Of a stretch of DNA of 23,579 bases, positions 1-7,868 are shown one piece after another. The DNA comes from CADEGL01 sp050180485 (GTDB lineage: Bacteria; Pseudomonadota; Alphaproteobacteria; CADEGL01). The notes under the pieces were generated by a model, which saw only the letters and a program-made list of their open reading frames with translations, did no database searches and was not told where the DNA came from. Location: positions 1 through 23,579 of the forward strand of contig JBFXED010000048.1 of assembly GCA_050180485.1 (NCBI GenBank), given 5' to 3'. The stretch's first letter is position 1, and the number at the start of each line of letters is the position of its first letter. The translations under genes and the position numbers were made by a program.

Positions 1-1
1 G

Positions 2-865
2 ATCGCCTTCGCGCGCCTGGCCCGCAGCCGCGAGGTCATCGTCATGCGCTCGGCCGGCGTGTCGGTCTGGCAGTTCCTGCTGCCCGTCATCGCCATTGCC
101 TTCGCGATCGGCGTGTTCAAGGTCACAGTCTTCAATCCGATTGCCGCCGTGACGCTGTCGAAGTTCGAGCAGCTCGAAAACAAATACCTCAAGGGCCGCT
201 CCAGTTTGCTGGCCGTTTCTCCCGCCGGCGTCTGGCTGCGGCAGGCCGACGCCTACGGCCAATCCGTCGTCCATGCGCGCAACGTGGCGCCGCGCGACAT
301 GGAGATGCAGGACTTCATCATCTTTCTCTATGACACGCAGAACCGGTTCGTCGGACGCATCGACGCGGCGAAGGCCCGGCTGGAATCCGGTTACTGGCAT
401 TTGTACGACGCCTGGATCACCGGCCCGGACCGGCCGGCGCGCCACGAGAACGAATACCTCGTCCGCACCGACCTCACGATCGCCAAGATCCAGGAAAGCT
501 TCGCCACGCCGGCGTCGATCTCGTTCTGGGAGATGCCGCGCTTCATCCGCCTGCTCGAGAACGCCGGCTTCTCGGGCTTGCGGCACCGCATCTATTGGTA
601 CGCCAAGCTGGCAGACCCCGCGCTTCTCTGCGCCATGGTCATCTTTTCTGCGGTGTTCACGCTGCGCATGAACTTGCGGCGTGGCGTGCCCGTCATGATG
701 ATCGGCGGCGGCTTGGCAACCGGGTTCGCACTGTATTTCCTGTCCGACGTCGTCTTCGCCCTCGGTGCATCGGCCAGCGTGCCGATGATGCTGGCGGCAT
801 GGAGCCCCGCGGGAGCCAGCCTCCTGGTCGGCACATCCATGCTGCTCTATAGCGAAGAAGGCTGA
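2..865 (+). CDS. lptG: LptG, LPS export ABC transporter permease (5' partial)
   Basis: Inner-membrane permease of the LptB2FG complex, which extracts lipopolysaccharide from the inner membrane and passes it to the LptC-LptA-LptD bridge. The reading frame is open from base 2, so the first residues visible (IAFARLARSREVIV, then MRSAGVS) are interior and the gene begins upstream of the window. What remains is about 287 residues: a membrane segment (VSVWQFLLPVIAIAFAIGVF), a periplasmic jellyroll-type domain, and three C-terminal membrane segments near residues 195-285. This matches the 3' three quarters of the LptF/LptG (YjgP/YjgQ) family. Assignment to LptG rather than LptF rests on the position directly before lptD, which is usual in Alphaproteobacteria. 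The stop at 863-865 is followed after 6 bases by lptD, which suggests co-transcription. Confidence 0.88.
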   Translation: MAFARLARSREVIVMRSAGVSVWQFLLPVIAIAFAIGVFKVTVFNPIAAVTLSKFEQLENKYLKGRSSLLAVSPAGVWLRQADAYGQSVVHARNVAPRDMEMQDFIIFLYDTQNRFVGRIDAAKARLESGYWHLYDAWITGPDRPARHENEYLVRTDLTIAKIQESFATPASISFWEMPRFIRLLENAGFSGLRHRIYWYAKLADPALLCAMVIFSAVFTLRMNLRRGVPVMMIGGGLATGFALYFLSDVVFALGASASVPMMLAAWSPAGASLLVGTSMLLYSEEG

Positions 866-871
866 TGCGCC

Positions 872-3055
872 GTGCGGGGGGGCTTGGCACGCGCGCTTTT
901 ATTTTTCTGCCTTTTGAGTGTGAGCACCGGTGCGGCCGCACAAAGCCCGGCTGACGGCGGTCCCATTGTCTTCACGGCGGACGAAGTCACCTATAACGAA
1001 GAGCTTGGCATCGTCGTCGCAAGCGGCCATGTCGAGTTCGCACAAGGCGATCGCGTCCTCCAGGCCGACACCGTTACCTACAATCAAAAAACGAACATCG
1101 TCACGGCATCGGGCAATGTCAGCCTGCTGAACGACAACGGCGATGTTGTCTTCGCGAACTACGTCGAGATCACCGACGATCTGAAGAACGGTATCATCCG
1201 AGACATTGGCCTCCTTCTCTCCGATCGGTCACGCCTAGCTGGAGCGGGAGGTCGCCTCCAGGGCGGTACCAAGCGGGAGATCCGCAAGGCGGTCTACTCG
1301 CCTTGCGAACTGTGCCAGGAAAACAAGACGGCCGCACCTCTGTGGCAAGTCAAATCCGTCGAGGTCGTGCACGACACCGAGACGAAAGAGATCGTCTACA
1401 AGGACGCGTGGCTGGAAATGGGGGGTGTGCCCGTTCTCTACACGCCGTATCTGTCCCATCCCGATCCGACCGTCACGCGCAAGAGCGGCTTCCTGGTCCC
1501 GACTTACGGCAGCGACTCGCAACTCGGCCTCATCCTGAAGACACCCTATTTCTTCAATCTCGCGCCCGATAAGGACCTGACCATCGAACCAATGTTCATG
1601 ACGAAAGAGCGCCCTGCATTGGGTGGCGAATACCGTCAACGCTTCGCCAACGGTTTCCTGCAAACAACGGGCAGCTATACCTACGTCGACACCGAGACGC
1701 CCAACGGCCTGGGAACAGTCGAGAACTACAGCCGGGGCCACTTCTTCGCCAAAGGTCTGTTCGACATCGATCCTACCTGGCGCGCCGGCTTCAACGGCGG
1801 CTACACCAGCGACGACACGTACCTTCGAATGTACCGGATTTCGTCACAGCCGATGATCGTGACGCGGCCCTTCGTTGAAGGCTTCCGCGGCAACAACTAC
1901 GCCTCCGTCCAGGGCTATTATTTCCGAGGCCTGCGCCAAATAGACGACGAGAAAACAAGCCCAATTGTCGCCCCGCTGGCGGATTACAATTACGTCAGCT
2001 TCGCGGACAAAATCGGCGGGCGCTGGTTCGGAAACGGCAACCTCATGCTGCTGACGCGACAAGAGGGCGCCGACAGCCACCGCCTTTCCTCACAGATCGG
2101 CTATACCCGGCCTTACACCACGACGCGCGGCGACGTGTGGACTACCACCGTTGTTTGGCAGAACGACGTCTACAACGTCGACGACGTCACGCCCGCGACC
2201 GAGCCGGGAACGACGCTCAGCGGATGGACTGGACGTTCCCTTCCGCAGGCGCGGCTCGACTGGCGCTATCCGTTCGTTCGAGAGATGGGGCGTTTCCGGC
2301 AGATCATCGAACCCGTCGCTTCGTTCATTGCCGCACCGAACGGCGGCAATCCGATGAAAATTCCAGGCGAGGACACGTCCGATTTCGAGTTCGACGACAC
2401 TAATCTCTTCAACACCAACCGGTTGGGCGGCCTGGACCAGGTCGAAAGCTCCCAACGCATCATCTACGGCCTTCGCGCCTTGGCTCTCGGAAATTCGGGT
2501 GGCCGTAGCGAACTGTTCTTCGGCCAAAGTTATCGCGTCGCACGCGACGACCAGCTTTTCCAGGACGGCTCGGGCCTTGAGGACAACCTGTCCGACTATG
2601 TTGGCCGGCTGCGCATCTCGCCGTCGCAGTATTTCGATACGCTGTACCGCTTCCGCTTCAACCACGACACGCTGGCTTCCGAACGGAACGAGGTGGCCGC
2701 CACCATGGGGCCTCGGGCGCTTCGCTTGACCACCAGCTACCTCTATTTCCGCAACAATGCGCTCCTCAACCAGACCGGCTCCAGCCAGCAGATCGCCGTG
2801 GGGCTGAACTCGCAGATGACGAAGCGCTTCTCGGGACGGGCATCGATGGTGCGGAACCTCAGCGGTGTCGATGAGGGGCCTTTGTCCTACGCCTTCGGGC
2901 TCACCTATGAAGATGAATGCTTCCTGTTTGACGCCAGCGCAGCCCGCAGCTATGCGGTCGACCGCGACTTCATTCCCAAGAACACATTTTTGTTCAGAGT
3001 GGTTTTCAAAACGCTTGGCGAGTTCCAAGCATCGGGTTCAGCGTCCAGCCCATGA
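872..3055 (+). CDS. lptD: LptD, LPS-assembly outer membrane protein
   Basis: Outer-membrane beta-barrel that, with the lipoprotein LptE, inserts LPS into the outer leaflet. The protein has 727 residues with a GTG start; no in-frame ATG lies nearby. Residues 1-23 form a signal peptide (FFCLLSVSTGAAA, then Q). Residues about 30-125 are an OstA/LptA-like beta-jellyroll (VFTADEVTYNEE, ASGHVEFAQGD). The LptD signature YSPCELC is at 142-148, followed by a block around VLYTPYLSHPDPTVTRKSG, and the remainder is an aromatic-rich barrel. The mature protein has only three cysteines: C145, C148 and C683 (in YEDECF). E. coli LptD uses four to lock its plug and barrel. By eye the base composition is slightly less GC-rich than the radA end of the window. 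The stop overlaps an upstream candidate start of surA by ATGA. Confidence 0.95.
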   Translation: MRGGLARALLFFCLLSVSTGAAAQSPADGGPIVFTADEVTYNEELGIVVASGHVEFAQGDRVLQADTVTYNQKTNIVTASGNVSLLNDNGDVVFANYVEITDDLKNGIIRDIGLLLSDRSRLAGAGGRLQGGTKREIRKAVYSPCELCQENKTAAPLWQVKSVEVVHDTETKEIVYKDAWLEMGGVPVLYTPYLSHPDPTVTRKSGFLVPTYGSDSQLGLILKTPYFFNLAPDKDLTIEPMFMTKERPALGGEYRQRFANGFLQTTGSYTYVDTETPNGLGTVENYSRGHFFAKGLFDIDPTWRAGFNGGYTSDDTYLRMYRISSQPMIVTRPFVEGFRGNNYASVQGYYFRGLRQIDDEKTSPIVAPLADYNYVSFADKIGGRWFGNGNLMLLTRQEGADSHRLSSQIGYTRPYTTTRGDVWTTTVVWQNDVYNVDDVTPATEPGTTLSGWTGRSLPQARLDWRYPFVREMGRFRQIIEPVASFIAAPNGGNPMKIPGEDTSDFEFDDTNLFNTNRLGGLDQVESSQRIIYGLRALALGNSGGRSELFFGQSYRVARDDQLFQDGSGLEDNLSDYVGRLRISPSQYFDTLYRFRFNHDTLASERNEVAATMGPRALRLTTSYLYFRNNALLNQTGSSQQIAVGLNSQMTKRFSGRASMVRNLSGVDEGPLSYAFGLTYEDECFLFDASAARSYAVDRDFIPKNTFLFRVVFKTLGEFQASGSASSP

Positions 3056-3120
3056 CGTTCTTGACCTCACGCCCCGAGACGCTTGCAAGACGGCGATGCT
3101 TGCCTAGAGTGGCACCCCGC

Positions 3121-4398
3121 ATGCGACTATCGACAAAAGCATTTCGCCTGCTATTCGCCTTCGCCACCCTGATGGCGGCCGCTGGCGCGGTTCCGACCGC
3201 CGGTCACGCACAGGACGTGGGGCATATCGCGGCGGTGGTCAACGACGAGGTGATCTCCGTCTACGATCTGAACGCGCGCACCCGCGTCATCATGTCCTCA
3301 ACGCGGCTGCCTGATAACGCGGAGACACGACGCCGGCTGGTGCCGCAGATCCTTCGTTCGCTGATCGACGAGAAGCTACAGCTTCAGGAGGCCAAGCGCC
3401 TGAATATCGGCGTGACGAACGAGGAACTGGCCGAAGCCTTCCGCACGATCGAGAAGCAGAACGGCATGCCTGCGGGCAAGTTGAAGGACATCGTCGAAAG
3501 CGCTGGCATCCCCTTCTCGACGATCGAAAGCCAGACCCGCGCGGCCTTGGCATGGGGCAAGGTGGTGCGACGGCAGATCCGCAATCTGGTCCAGGTCGGC
3601 CCTGAAGAGGTCCAGGACGAGATCGCCCGCCTGGAAGCGGCGCGGAACCGACCGCAGAGCTTGGCATCCGAAATTTTCCTTTCGGTCGATTCGATCAATC
3701 AGGAAGACGAGGTCCGCAACGCCGCGATCCGGCTGGCCGAACAGGTTCGGGGCGGCGCCGCGTTCGAAGCCATGGCCCGGCAGTTCTCCCAAAGCGCCAG
3801 CGCGGCCAGCGGCGGCGACCTTGGCTGGGTCGTACCGGGCACCCTGCCAGAGGAATTGGACAGCGCCTTGGCGCGGCTCCAACCCGGCCAGATCACGGAT
3901 CCCGTGCGGTCCGTCGCGGGTTATCATATCCTTCTGCTGCGTGACCGGCAGGTGCGCGGCGGGCCGAGCGCGGACGACACCACGGTCGGGCTGCAATATG
4001 TCTTTATCCGGCTGCCTCAAAGTCCGACGGCCGAGGACAAGGAAAACCTGACGTCCATTGCGAAGCTTGTCCGGGAAAATGCCCAGGATTGCGCCGACAT
4101 GGCGAAATTGCGCAACGAGGTGGGCGGCACCCAGTTTCCGCTGCCCGAAAAAGCCAAGATGAAGGACATGTCGGAAAACCTTCGGACGATCATCGGAAAC
4201 CTGGAGGTCGGCAAGGCGAGCGAACCGATCCAAATAGGAAACGGCGTGCTGGTCCTCATGGTCTGCAGCAAGGAGAAGAACGAGGGGCTGAACCCGGAAG
4301 ACGTCGAAGCCCAACTCTCGGAGGAGAAGATCGAGATTCAGGCACGCCGCTACATGCGCGACCTCCGCCGCGCGGCTTTCATCGACATCCGGGTATGA
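3121..4398 (+). CDS. surA: SurA-like periplasmic chaperone / peptidyl-prolyl isomerase
   Basis: Periplasmic chaperone that escorts unfolded outer-membrane proteins, LptD among them, to the Bam machinery. With the chosen ATG it has 425 residues. Residues 1-30 are a signal peptide ending AGHA before QDVG. A SurA N-terminal domain follows (HIAAVVNDEVISVYDL, then a helical region to about 160). A parvulin/PpiC rotamase domain spans about 181-277 (SGGDLGWVVPG, AGYHILLLRDR). A second, degenerate parvulin-like region (VGLQYVFIRLP onward) runs to the C-terminus. An in-frame ATG at 3052 overlaps the lptD stop, but it would put 23 arginine-rich residues before an otherwise standard signal peptide, so 3121 is preferred. 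No strong ribosome site precedes 3121. Position between lptD and pdxA is the classic imp-surA-pdxA-ksgA order. Confidence 0.92.
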   Translation: MRLSTKAFRLLFAFATLMAAAGAVPTAGHAQDVGHIAAVVNDEVISVYDLNARTRVIMSSTRLPDNAETRRRLVPQILRSLIDEKLQLQEAKRLNIGVTNEELAEAFRTIEKQNGMPAGKLKDIVESAGIPFSTIESQTRAALAWGKVVRRQIRNLVQVGPEEVQDEIARLEAARNRPQSLASEIFLSVDSINQEDEVRNAAIRLAEQVRGGAAFEAMARQFSQSASAASGGDLGWVVPGTLPEELDSALARLQPGQITDPVRSVAGYHILLLRDRQVRGGPSADDTTVGLQYVFIRLPQSPTAEDKENLTSIAKLVRENAQDCADMAKLRNEVGGTQFPLPEKAKMKDMSENLRTIIGNLEVGKASEPIQIGNGVLVLMVCSKEKNEGLNPEDVEAQLSEEKIEIQARRYMRDLRRAAFIDIRV

Positions 4399-5420
4399 CC
4401 GCCCGCCAATCCAGCATGCGGCCTTTGGCCGTGACCTCCGGCGAGCCCGCTGGCATCGGCCCCGAAATTACGATCAAGGCCTGGCATGCGATGCGGCGTG
4501 AAGGCCCGCCGTTTTTCTTTCTCGGCGATCCCGGCCAACTGTCGCAAGCGACGGCACGCATGGGTCTTGCGACCGAGATCTCTGTGATCGCGCGCACGGA
4601 GGAAGCCGTCACAGTTTTCCAGAAGTCGCTTCCCGTCCTGCCCGAGAGACTGACGGTTCCGGTGATGCCGGGCAATCCCGATCCACGCAACGCGAACGCC
4701 GTCCTGTCGTCGATCCGGCGGGCCGTCGAACTGGTCCGCGGCCACGAAGCCGCGGCCGTGGTGACGAACCCAATCCACAAGGGCGTGCTTTACGAAGCCG
4801 GGTTCCGCCACCCAGGCCATACCGAATACCTGGCCGAGCTCGCGGGCGGGGGCGAACGCCCGGTGATGATGCTGGCCTGCCGCGAGCTGCGCGTGGTTCC
4901 CGTCACCGTCCATCTATCGCTGGCCGATGCCGTGAAAGCGCTGAAACGAGTTGAGATCGTCGCGTGCGGCGAGATCACCGCCCGCGCGCTGCGGAGCGAT
5001 TTCGGCGTCGCCGATCCAGTCCTGGCGGTGGCCGGCCTCAACCCCCACGCGGGAGAGGGCGGCCATTTGGGGCGCGAAGAGATCGACGTGATCGCGCCCG
5101 CAATCGAAGAACTGCGCGCAAAGGGCGTCCGTGTGAAAGGCCCCGCGCCCGCCGATACGCTGTTCCATCCGCGCGCGCGTGCGTCCGTCGATGCCGTTCT
5201 TTGCATGTATCACGACCAAGCGCTGATCCCGCTGAAGACCATCGACTTTGACGGCGGCGTGAACGTGACCCTCGGCCTTCCCTTCATACGCACTTCGCCC
5301 GATCATGGCACGGCGTTCGACATCGCTGGCACGGGCAAGGCCAGCGCGGACAGCCTGATCGCGTCCTTGCGCATGGGCGCGGATATGGCGGCGCGGCGCG
5401 CGGCCCACGCCGCGGGATGA
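4395..5420 (+). CDS. pdxA: PdxA, 4-hydroxythreonine-4-phosphate dehydrogenase
   Basis: NAD-dependent oxidation of 4-phosphohydroxy-L-threonine in the DXP-dependent pyridoxal phosphate pathway, in the cytoplasm. It has 341 residues, about the usual length. Family motifs in order: SGEPAGIGPE at 15-24, NPIHKG at 125-130, GHTE at 141-144 (H142), VHLSLADA with H173, GLNPHAGEGG with H218, and MYHDQALIPLK with H273. The last three histidines match the metal-binding set known in the family. The start at 4395 overlaps the surA stop as ATGA, indicating translational coupling; an internal ATG at 4416 would also leave the domain intact. The stop overlaps rsmA by ATGA in turn. In this window its product would supply PLP to alanine racemase (alr). 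Confidence 0.95.
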   Translation: MTARQSSMRPLAVTSGEPAGIGPEITIKAWHAMRREGPPFFFLGDPGQLSQATARMGLATEISVIARTEEAVTVFQKSLPVLPERLTVPVMPGNPDPRNANAVLSSIRRAVELVRGHEAAAVVTNPIHKGVLYEAGFRHPGHTEYLAELAGGGERPVMMLACRELRVVPVTVHLSLADAVKALKRVEIVACGEITARALRSDFGVADPVLAVAGLNPHAGEGGHLGREEIDVIAPAIEELRAKGVRVKGPAPADTLFHPRARASVDAVLCMYHDQALIPLKTIDFDGGVNVTLGLPFIRTSPDHGTAFDIAGTGKASADSLIASLRMGADMAARRAAHAAG

Positions 5421-6256
5421 CGGCATCCGCCCTGCCGCCGCTGCGGGAGGTCGTCGCGCGTTACGGCATCGCCGCGCGACGCGGCCTGGGCCAGCATTTC
5501 CTGTTCGACCTCAACCTCACGGGGCGCATCGCGCGCGCAGCCGGGCCATTGGCCGGTAAGACCGTGATCGAGGTCGGCCCTGGCCCAGGCGGCCTGACCC
5601 GCGCTCTTCTCGATGCGGGTGCCGAGCGGCTGGTGGTCGTCGAGCGCGATTCCCGCTGCATCGACGCGTTGCGTGAGATCGCGAAGGCCTATCCGAACCG
5701 GCTGGAGATCCTGGAAGGCGATGCGCTGGAGATCCGCGCCGCTTCGCTGGGCCCGCCGCCGCGCGTGATCGTTTCGAATCTGCCTTACAACATCTCCACG
5801 GTGCTGTTGCGCAATTGGCTTGACGAGCTGGATGCGATCGAAAGCATGACCCTGATGTTCCAGCGCGAGGTCGCGCAGCGTCTCGTGGCGGCGCCAGGCG
5901 GCAAGGATTACGGGCGGCTGAGCGTCCTCACCCAATGGCTCTGCGAGGTCTCGCTGGCGTTCTCGCTGCCCGCCGCCGCCTTCACGCCACCGCCCAAGAT
6001 CGATTCCAGCGTGGTCCGCTTCACACCCCGCCCCACTCCTCTCGCGCCCGCGCGAAAAGATGTTCTGGAAAGGACGACGGCTGCGGCCTTCGGCCAACGG
6101 CGCAAGATGCTGCGTGCCAGTCTCCGCAGCCTGGGCGGCGACGCGGAATCGCTGTTGAGGGAGGCAGGCATCGATCCGACCCGGCGCGCGGAAACCTTGA
6201 GTGTCGTGGAGTTCTGCGCGCTGGCGCGCGCGGTCGAAAAGCGCGAAGCCGCCTAA
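5417..6256 (+). CDS. rsmA: RsmA/KsgA, 16S rRNA adenine dimethyltransferase
   Basis: Uses S-adenosylmethionine to dimethylate the two adjacent adenines in the loop of helix 45 near the 3' end of 16S rRNA, a late 30S maturation checkpoint. It has 279 residues, normal for the family. Visible motifs are GLGQHFLFD at 23-31, the SAM-binding EVGPGPGGLT at 52-61, the acidic VVVERD at 73-78, LEGDALE at 99-105, and the catalytic NLPYNIST at 121-128. The C-terminal helical domain follows (FGQRRKMLRASL). The start is coupled to pdxA by ATGA. It is the last gene of the plus-strand run, and its TAA stop overlaps the TAG stop of gmk on the other strand. No hairpin plus T-run terminator is visible here. Confidence 0.96.
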   Translation: MTASALPPLREVVARYGIAARRGLGQHFLFDLNLTGRIARAAGPLAGKTVIEVGPGPGGLTRALLDAGAERLVVVERDSRCIDALREIAKAYPNRLEILEGDALEIRAASLGPPPRVIVSNLPYNISTVLLRNWLDELDAIESMTLMFQREVAQRLVAAPGGKDYGRLSVLTQWLCEVSLAFSLPAAAFTPPPKIDSSVVRFTPRPTPLAPARKDVLERTTAAAFGQRRKMLRASLRSLGGDAESLLREAGIDPTRRAETLSVVEFCALARAVEKREAA

Positions 6257-6888
6257 ACCTGGGTCAATCCGACCACGAAGTCGCGCAGACCAACTTGGCG
6301 GGCGCGGCGTAGCCGCTCGGCGGTCAAAATCGCCTGCACCGAGGCCACGCTGTCCTCGATATCTTGGTTGACGATGATGTAGTCATACTCGGCCCAATGG
6401 CTCATCTCGTCCGACGCCTTGGCCATGCGGCGCGCGACGACATCCGGGGTGTCCTGGGCGCGGCTGTGCAGCCGTTTCTCGAGTTCCGAGAACGACGGCG
6501 GCAAGACAAACACGCTGACCACGTCATCGCGCGCGGTCTGCTTGAGTTGCTGGGTTCCCTGCCAGTCGATGTCGAAAAGCACGTCCCGGCCGGACGCCAG
6601 GGCCGTCTCGACCGGCTTGCGCGGCGTGCCGTAGCGATTTCCGAACACCTCGGCATGCTCCAGCATGTCGCCCTGCGCGATCATGCCTTCGAAGGCAGCC
6701 TCGTCGACGAAATGGTAGTCAACGCCCGGTGTCTCGCCAGGGCGCTTCGGCCGCGTGGTGCAAGAGACCGACATGGTCATCGTGACATCCCGCTCCAAGA
6801 GGAGACGGGACAAAGTCGTCTTCCCCGCGCCCGAAGGAGACGACAGGACCAGCATGATACCGCGGCGGCGGATGTTGGGAGCGTCCAT
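6253..6888 (-). CDS. gmk: Guanylate kinase
   Basis: Phosphorylates GMP to GDP with ATP, an essential step in guanine nucleotide supply in the cytoplasm. With the ATG at 6888 the protein has 211 residues. Residues 11-26 carry the P-loop (LVLSSPSGAGKTT). The GMP-binding part follows (TTRPKRPGETPGVDYHFVD, then EHAEVFGNRYGTP), and then DIDWQGTQQLK and the lid region VARRMAKASDEM. A longer open frame upstream runs into yicC and has no family similarity, so it was not used. The start lies 2 bases after the yicC stop, so the two are probably co-transcribed; only a poor purine stretch (AATAGAG) precedes the start. yicC-gmk adjacency is widespread in proteobacteria. Confidence 0.95.
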   Translation of the reverse strand: MDAPNIRRRGIMLVLSSPSGAGKTTLSRLLLERDVTMTMSVSCTTRPKRPGETPGVDYHFVDEAAFEGMIAQGDMLEHAEVFGNRYGTPRKPVETALASGRDVLFDIDWQGTQQLKQTARDDVVSVFVLPPSFSELEKRLHSRAQDTPDVVARRMAKASDEMSHWAEYDYIIVNQDIEDSVASVQAILTAERLRRARQVGLRDFVVGLTQV

Positions 6889-6890
6889 CT

Positions 6891-7781
6891 CTATTCGATG
6901 TTCTGAATCTGCTCGCGCAACTGCTCGACCGCGGCTTTGAGCTTCAACCCGATCGCGGTCAGTTCCACGTCGCCCGACTTCGAGCACAGGGTGTTGGCCT
7001 CGCGGTTGAATTCCTGGCACAGGAAATCGAGCTGCCGCCCCACTGCGCCGTCCTTGGCCATCAGCTCACGCGCCGCCGAGATATGGGCATTGAGTCGATC
7101 CAATTCTTCGCGGATGTCCGCCTTAGTCGCCAGCAAGGCCGCCTCTTGGACCAGCCTGTCCTCCGGCAAGGCGCGCGATGCGTCGAGAAGTTCGGCCATT
7201 TGCGCCTTCAGCCGCGCCTTGATGGCCTCGGGCCGCGTGGCGGCCGCTCGCGCGGCGGCATCGCGCAACGCGGTAATTTCGTTCAGCAGCGTTTCGATCG
7301 CGGCGGCCAGACGGGCGCCTTCCCGCGCGCGCATCTGGGTCAGCCCCATCGCGGTTTCGTCGAGTGAGGTCAGGATCGCCGCATCGCGCCGCTCCATTTC
7401 CTCGGACGTATCGGGCGTCGTTTCGACCACATCGACGACGCCGCGCACCGCGAGCAGCGCATCCAAGCGCAGCGGCGCGGCGTCGACACGTCCGGCATAG
7501 CGCGTCTGCACCGCCAGCAACTGGTCCAGCACCGGCTCGTTGACGACGACACGCTGCCCGGATTCGACGCGCTCCAACGTCAACTGAACGGTGACATTGC
7601 CGCGGCGCAGATGCTTCGCGAGCGCCGCGCGCGCGGCGGTTTCCAGATGGTCGAGGCCGGGGGGGAGGCGGAAGCGGAGCTCGAGGCTGCGCCCGTTGAC
7701 GCTTTTCAGCTCCCAGGTCCAGCGCGCGGGGCCTAAGTGGCCGGAATGGCGGGCGAATCCTGTCATGCTGGAGACGGCCAC
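6891..7781 (-). CDS. yicC: YicC/YloC family endoribonuclease-like protein
   Basis: Member of the YicC family, recently characterised in other bacteria as an endoribonuclease and linked to stationary-phase fitness; its role here is inferred. The family N-terminus SSMTGFAR starts at residue 4. ELKSVNGRSLELRFRLP follows, then a charged, mostly helical middle. The C-terminal signature runs from GRQLDFLCQEFNREANTL through KSGDVELT to the end. I chose the GTG at 7781 (MAVSSMTGF) because GAGG sits 5 bases upstream on the minus strand; the ATG at 7766 would trim five residues. That gives 296 residues, typical of the family. It is the first gene of the yicC-gmk unit and diverges from the SDR gene. Confidence 0.92.
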   Translation of the reverse strand: MAVSSMTGFARHSGHLGPARWTWELKSVNGRSLELRFRLPPGLDHLETAARAALAKHLRRGNVTVQLTLERVESGQRVVVNEPVLDQLLAVQTRYAGRVDAAPLRLDALLAVRGVVDVVETTPDTSEEMERRDAAILTSLDETAMGLTQMRAREGARLAAAIETLLNEITALRDAAARAAATRPEAIKARLKAQMAELLDASRALPEDRLVQEAALLATKADIREELDRLNAHISAARELMAKDGAVGRQLDFLCQEFNREANTLCSKSGDVELTAIGLKLKAAVEQLREQIQNIE

Positions 7782-7868
7782 GGCAACCTCGACGAACGCG
7801 GATATTGCGATATTGGGCGACTGGCCCACTATATACTGTGGGGGAAAGGCCAACAACAGGAGCATCCC
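7782..7868. promoter_or_regulatory. Divergent yicC / SDR promoter region
   Basis: This 87-base gap is the only sequence available to start both divergent units. On the minus strand TTGTTG (7850-7855), a 17-base spacer and TATAGT (7827-7832, read in reverse) form a plausible sigma-70-type promoter for yicC-gmk. On the plus strand TATACT at 7832-7837 resembles a -10 for the SDR gene, but no good -35 lies at the right distance. Both -10 candidates fall in the same AT island (ACTATATACT). It is flanked by CCCAC (7825-7829) and GTGGG (7838-7842), a perfect inverted repeat that could be an operator. AGGAG at 7858-7862 is the SDR ribosome-binding site. Promoter calls are by eye. Confidence 0.4.

Noticed and set aside
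865..930. ATG at 865 overlapping the lptG stop as an lptD start.
   Set aside because: It is in a different frame from LptD and runs into a stop; the GTG at 872 gives the signal peptide.
4089..4394. Upstream extension of the pdxA frame inside surA.
   Set aside because: The extension is arginine/glycine-rich shadow of surA. PdxA family sequence starts after the ATG at 4395.
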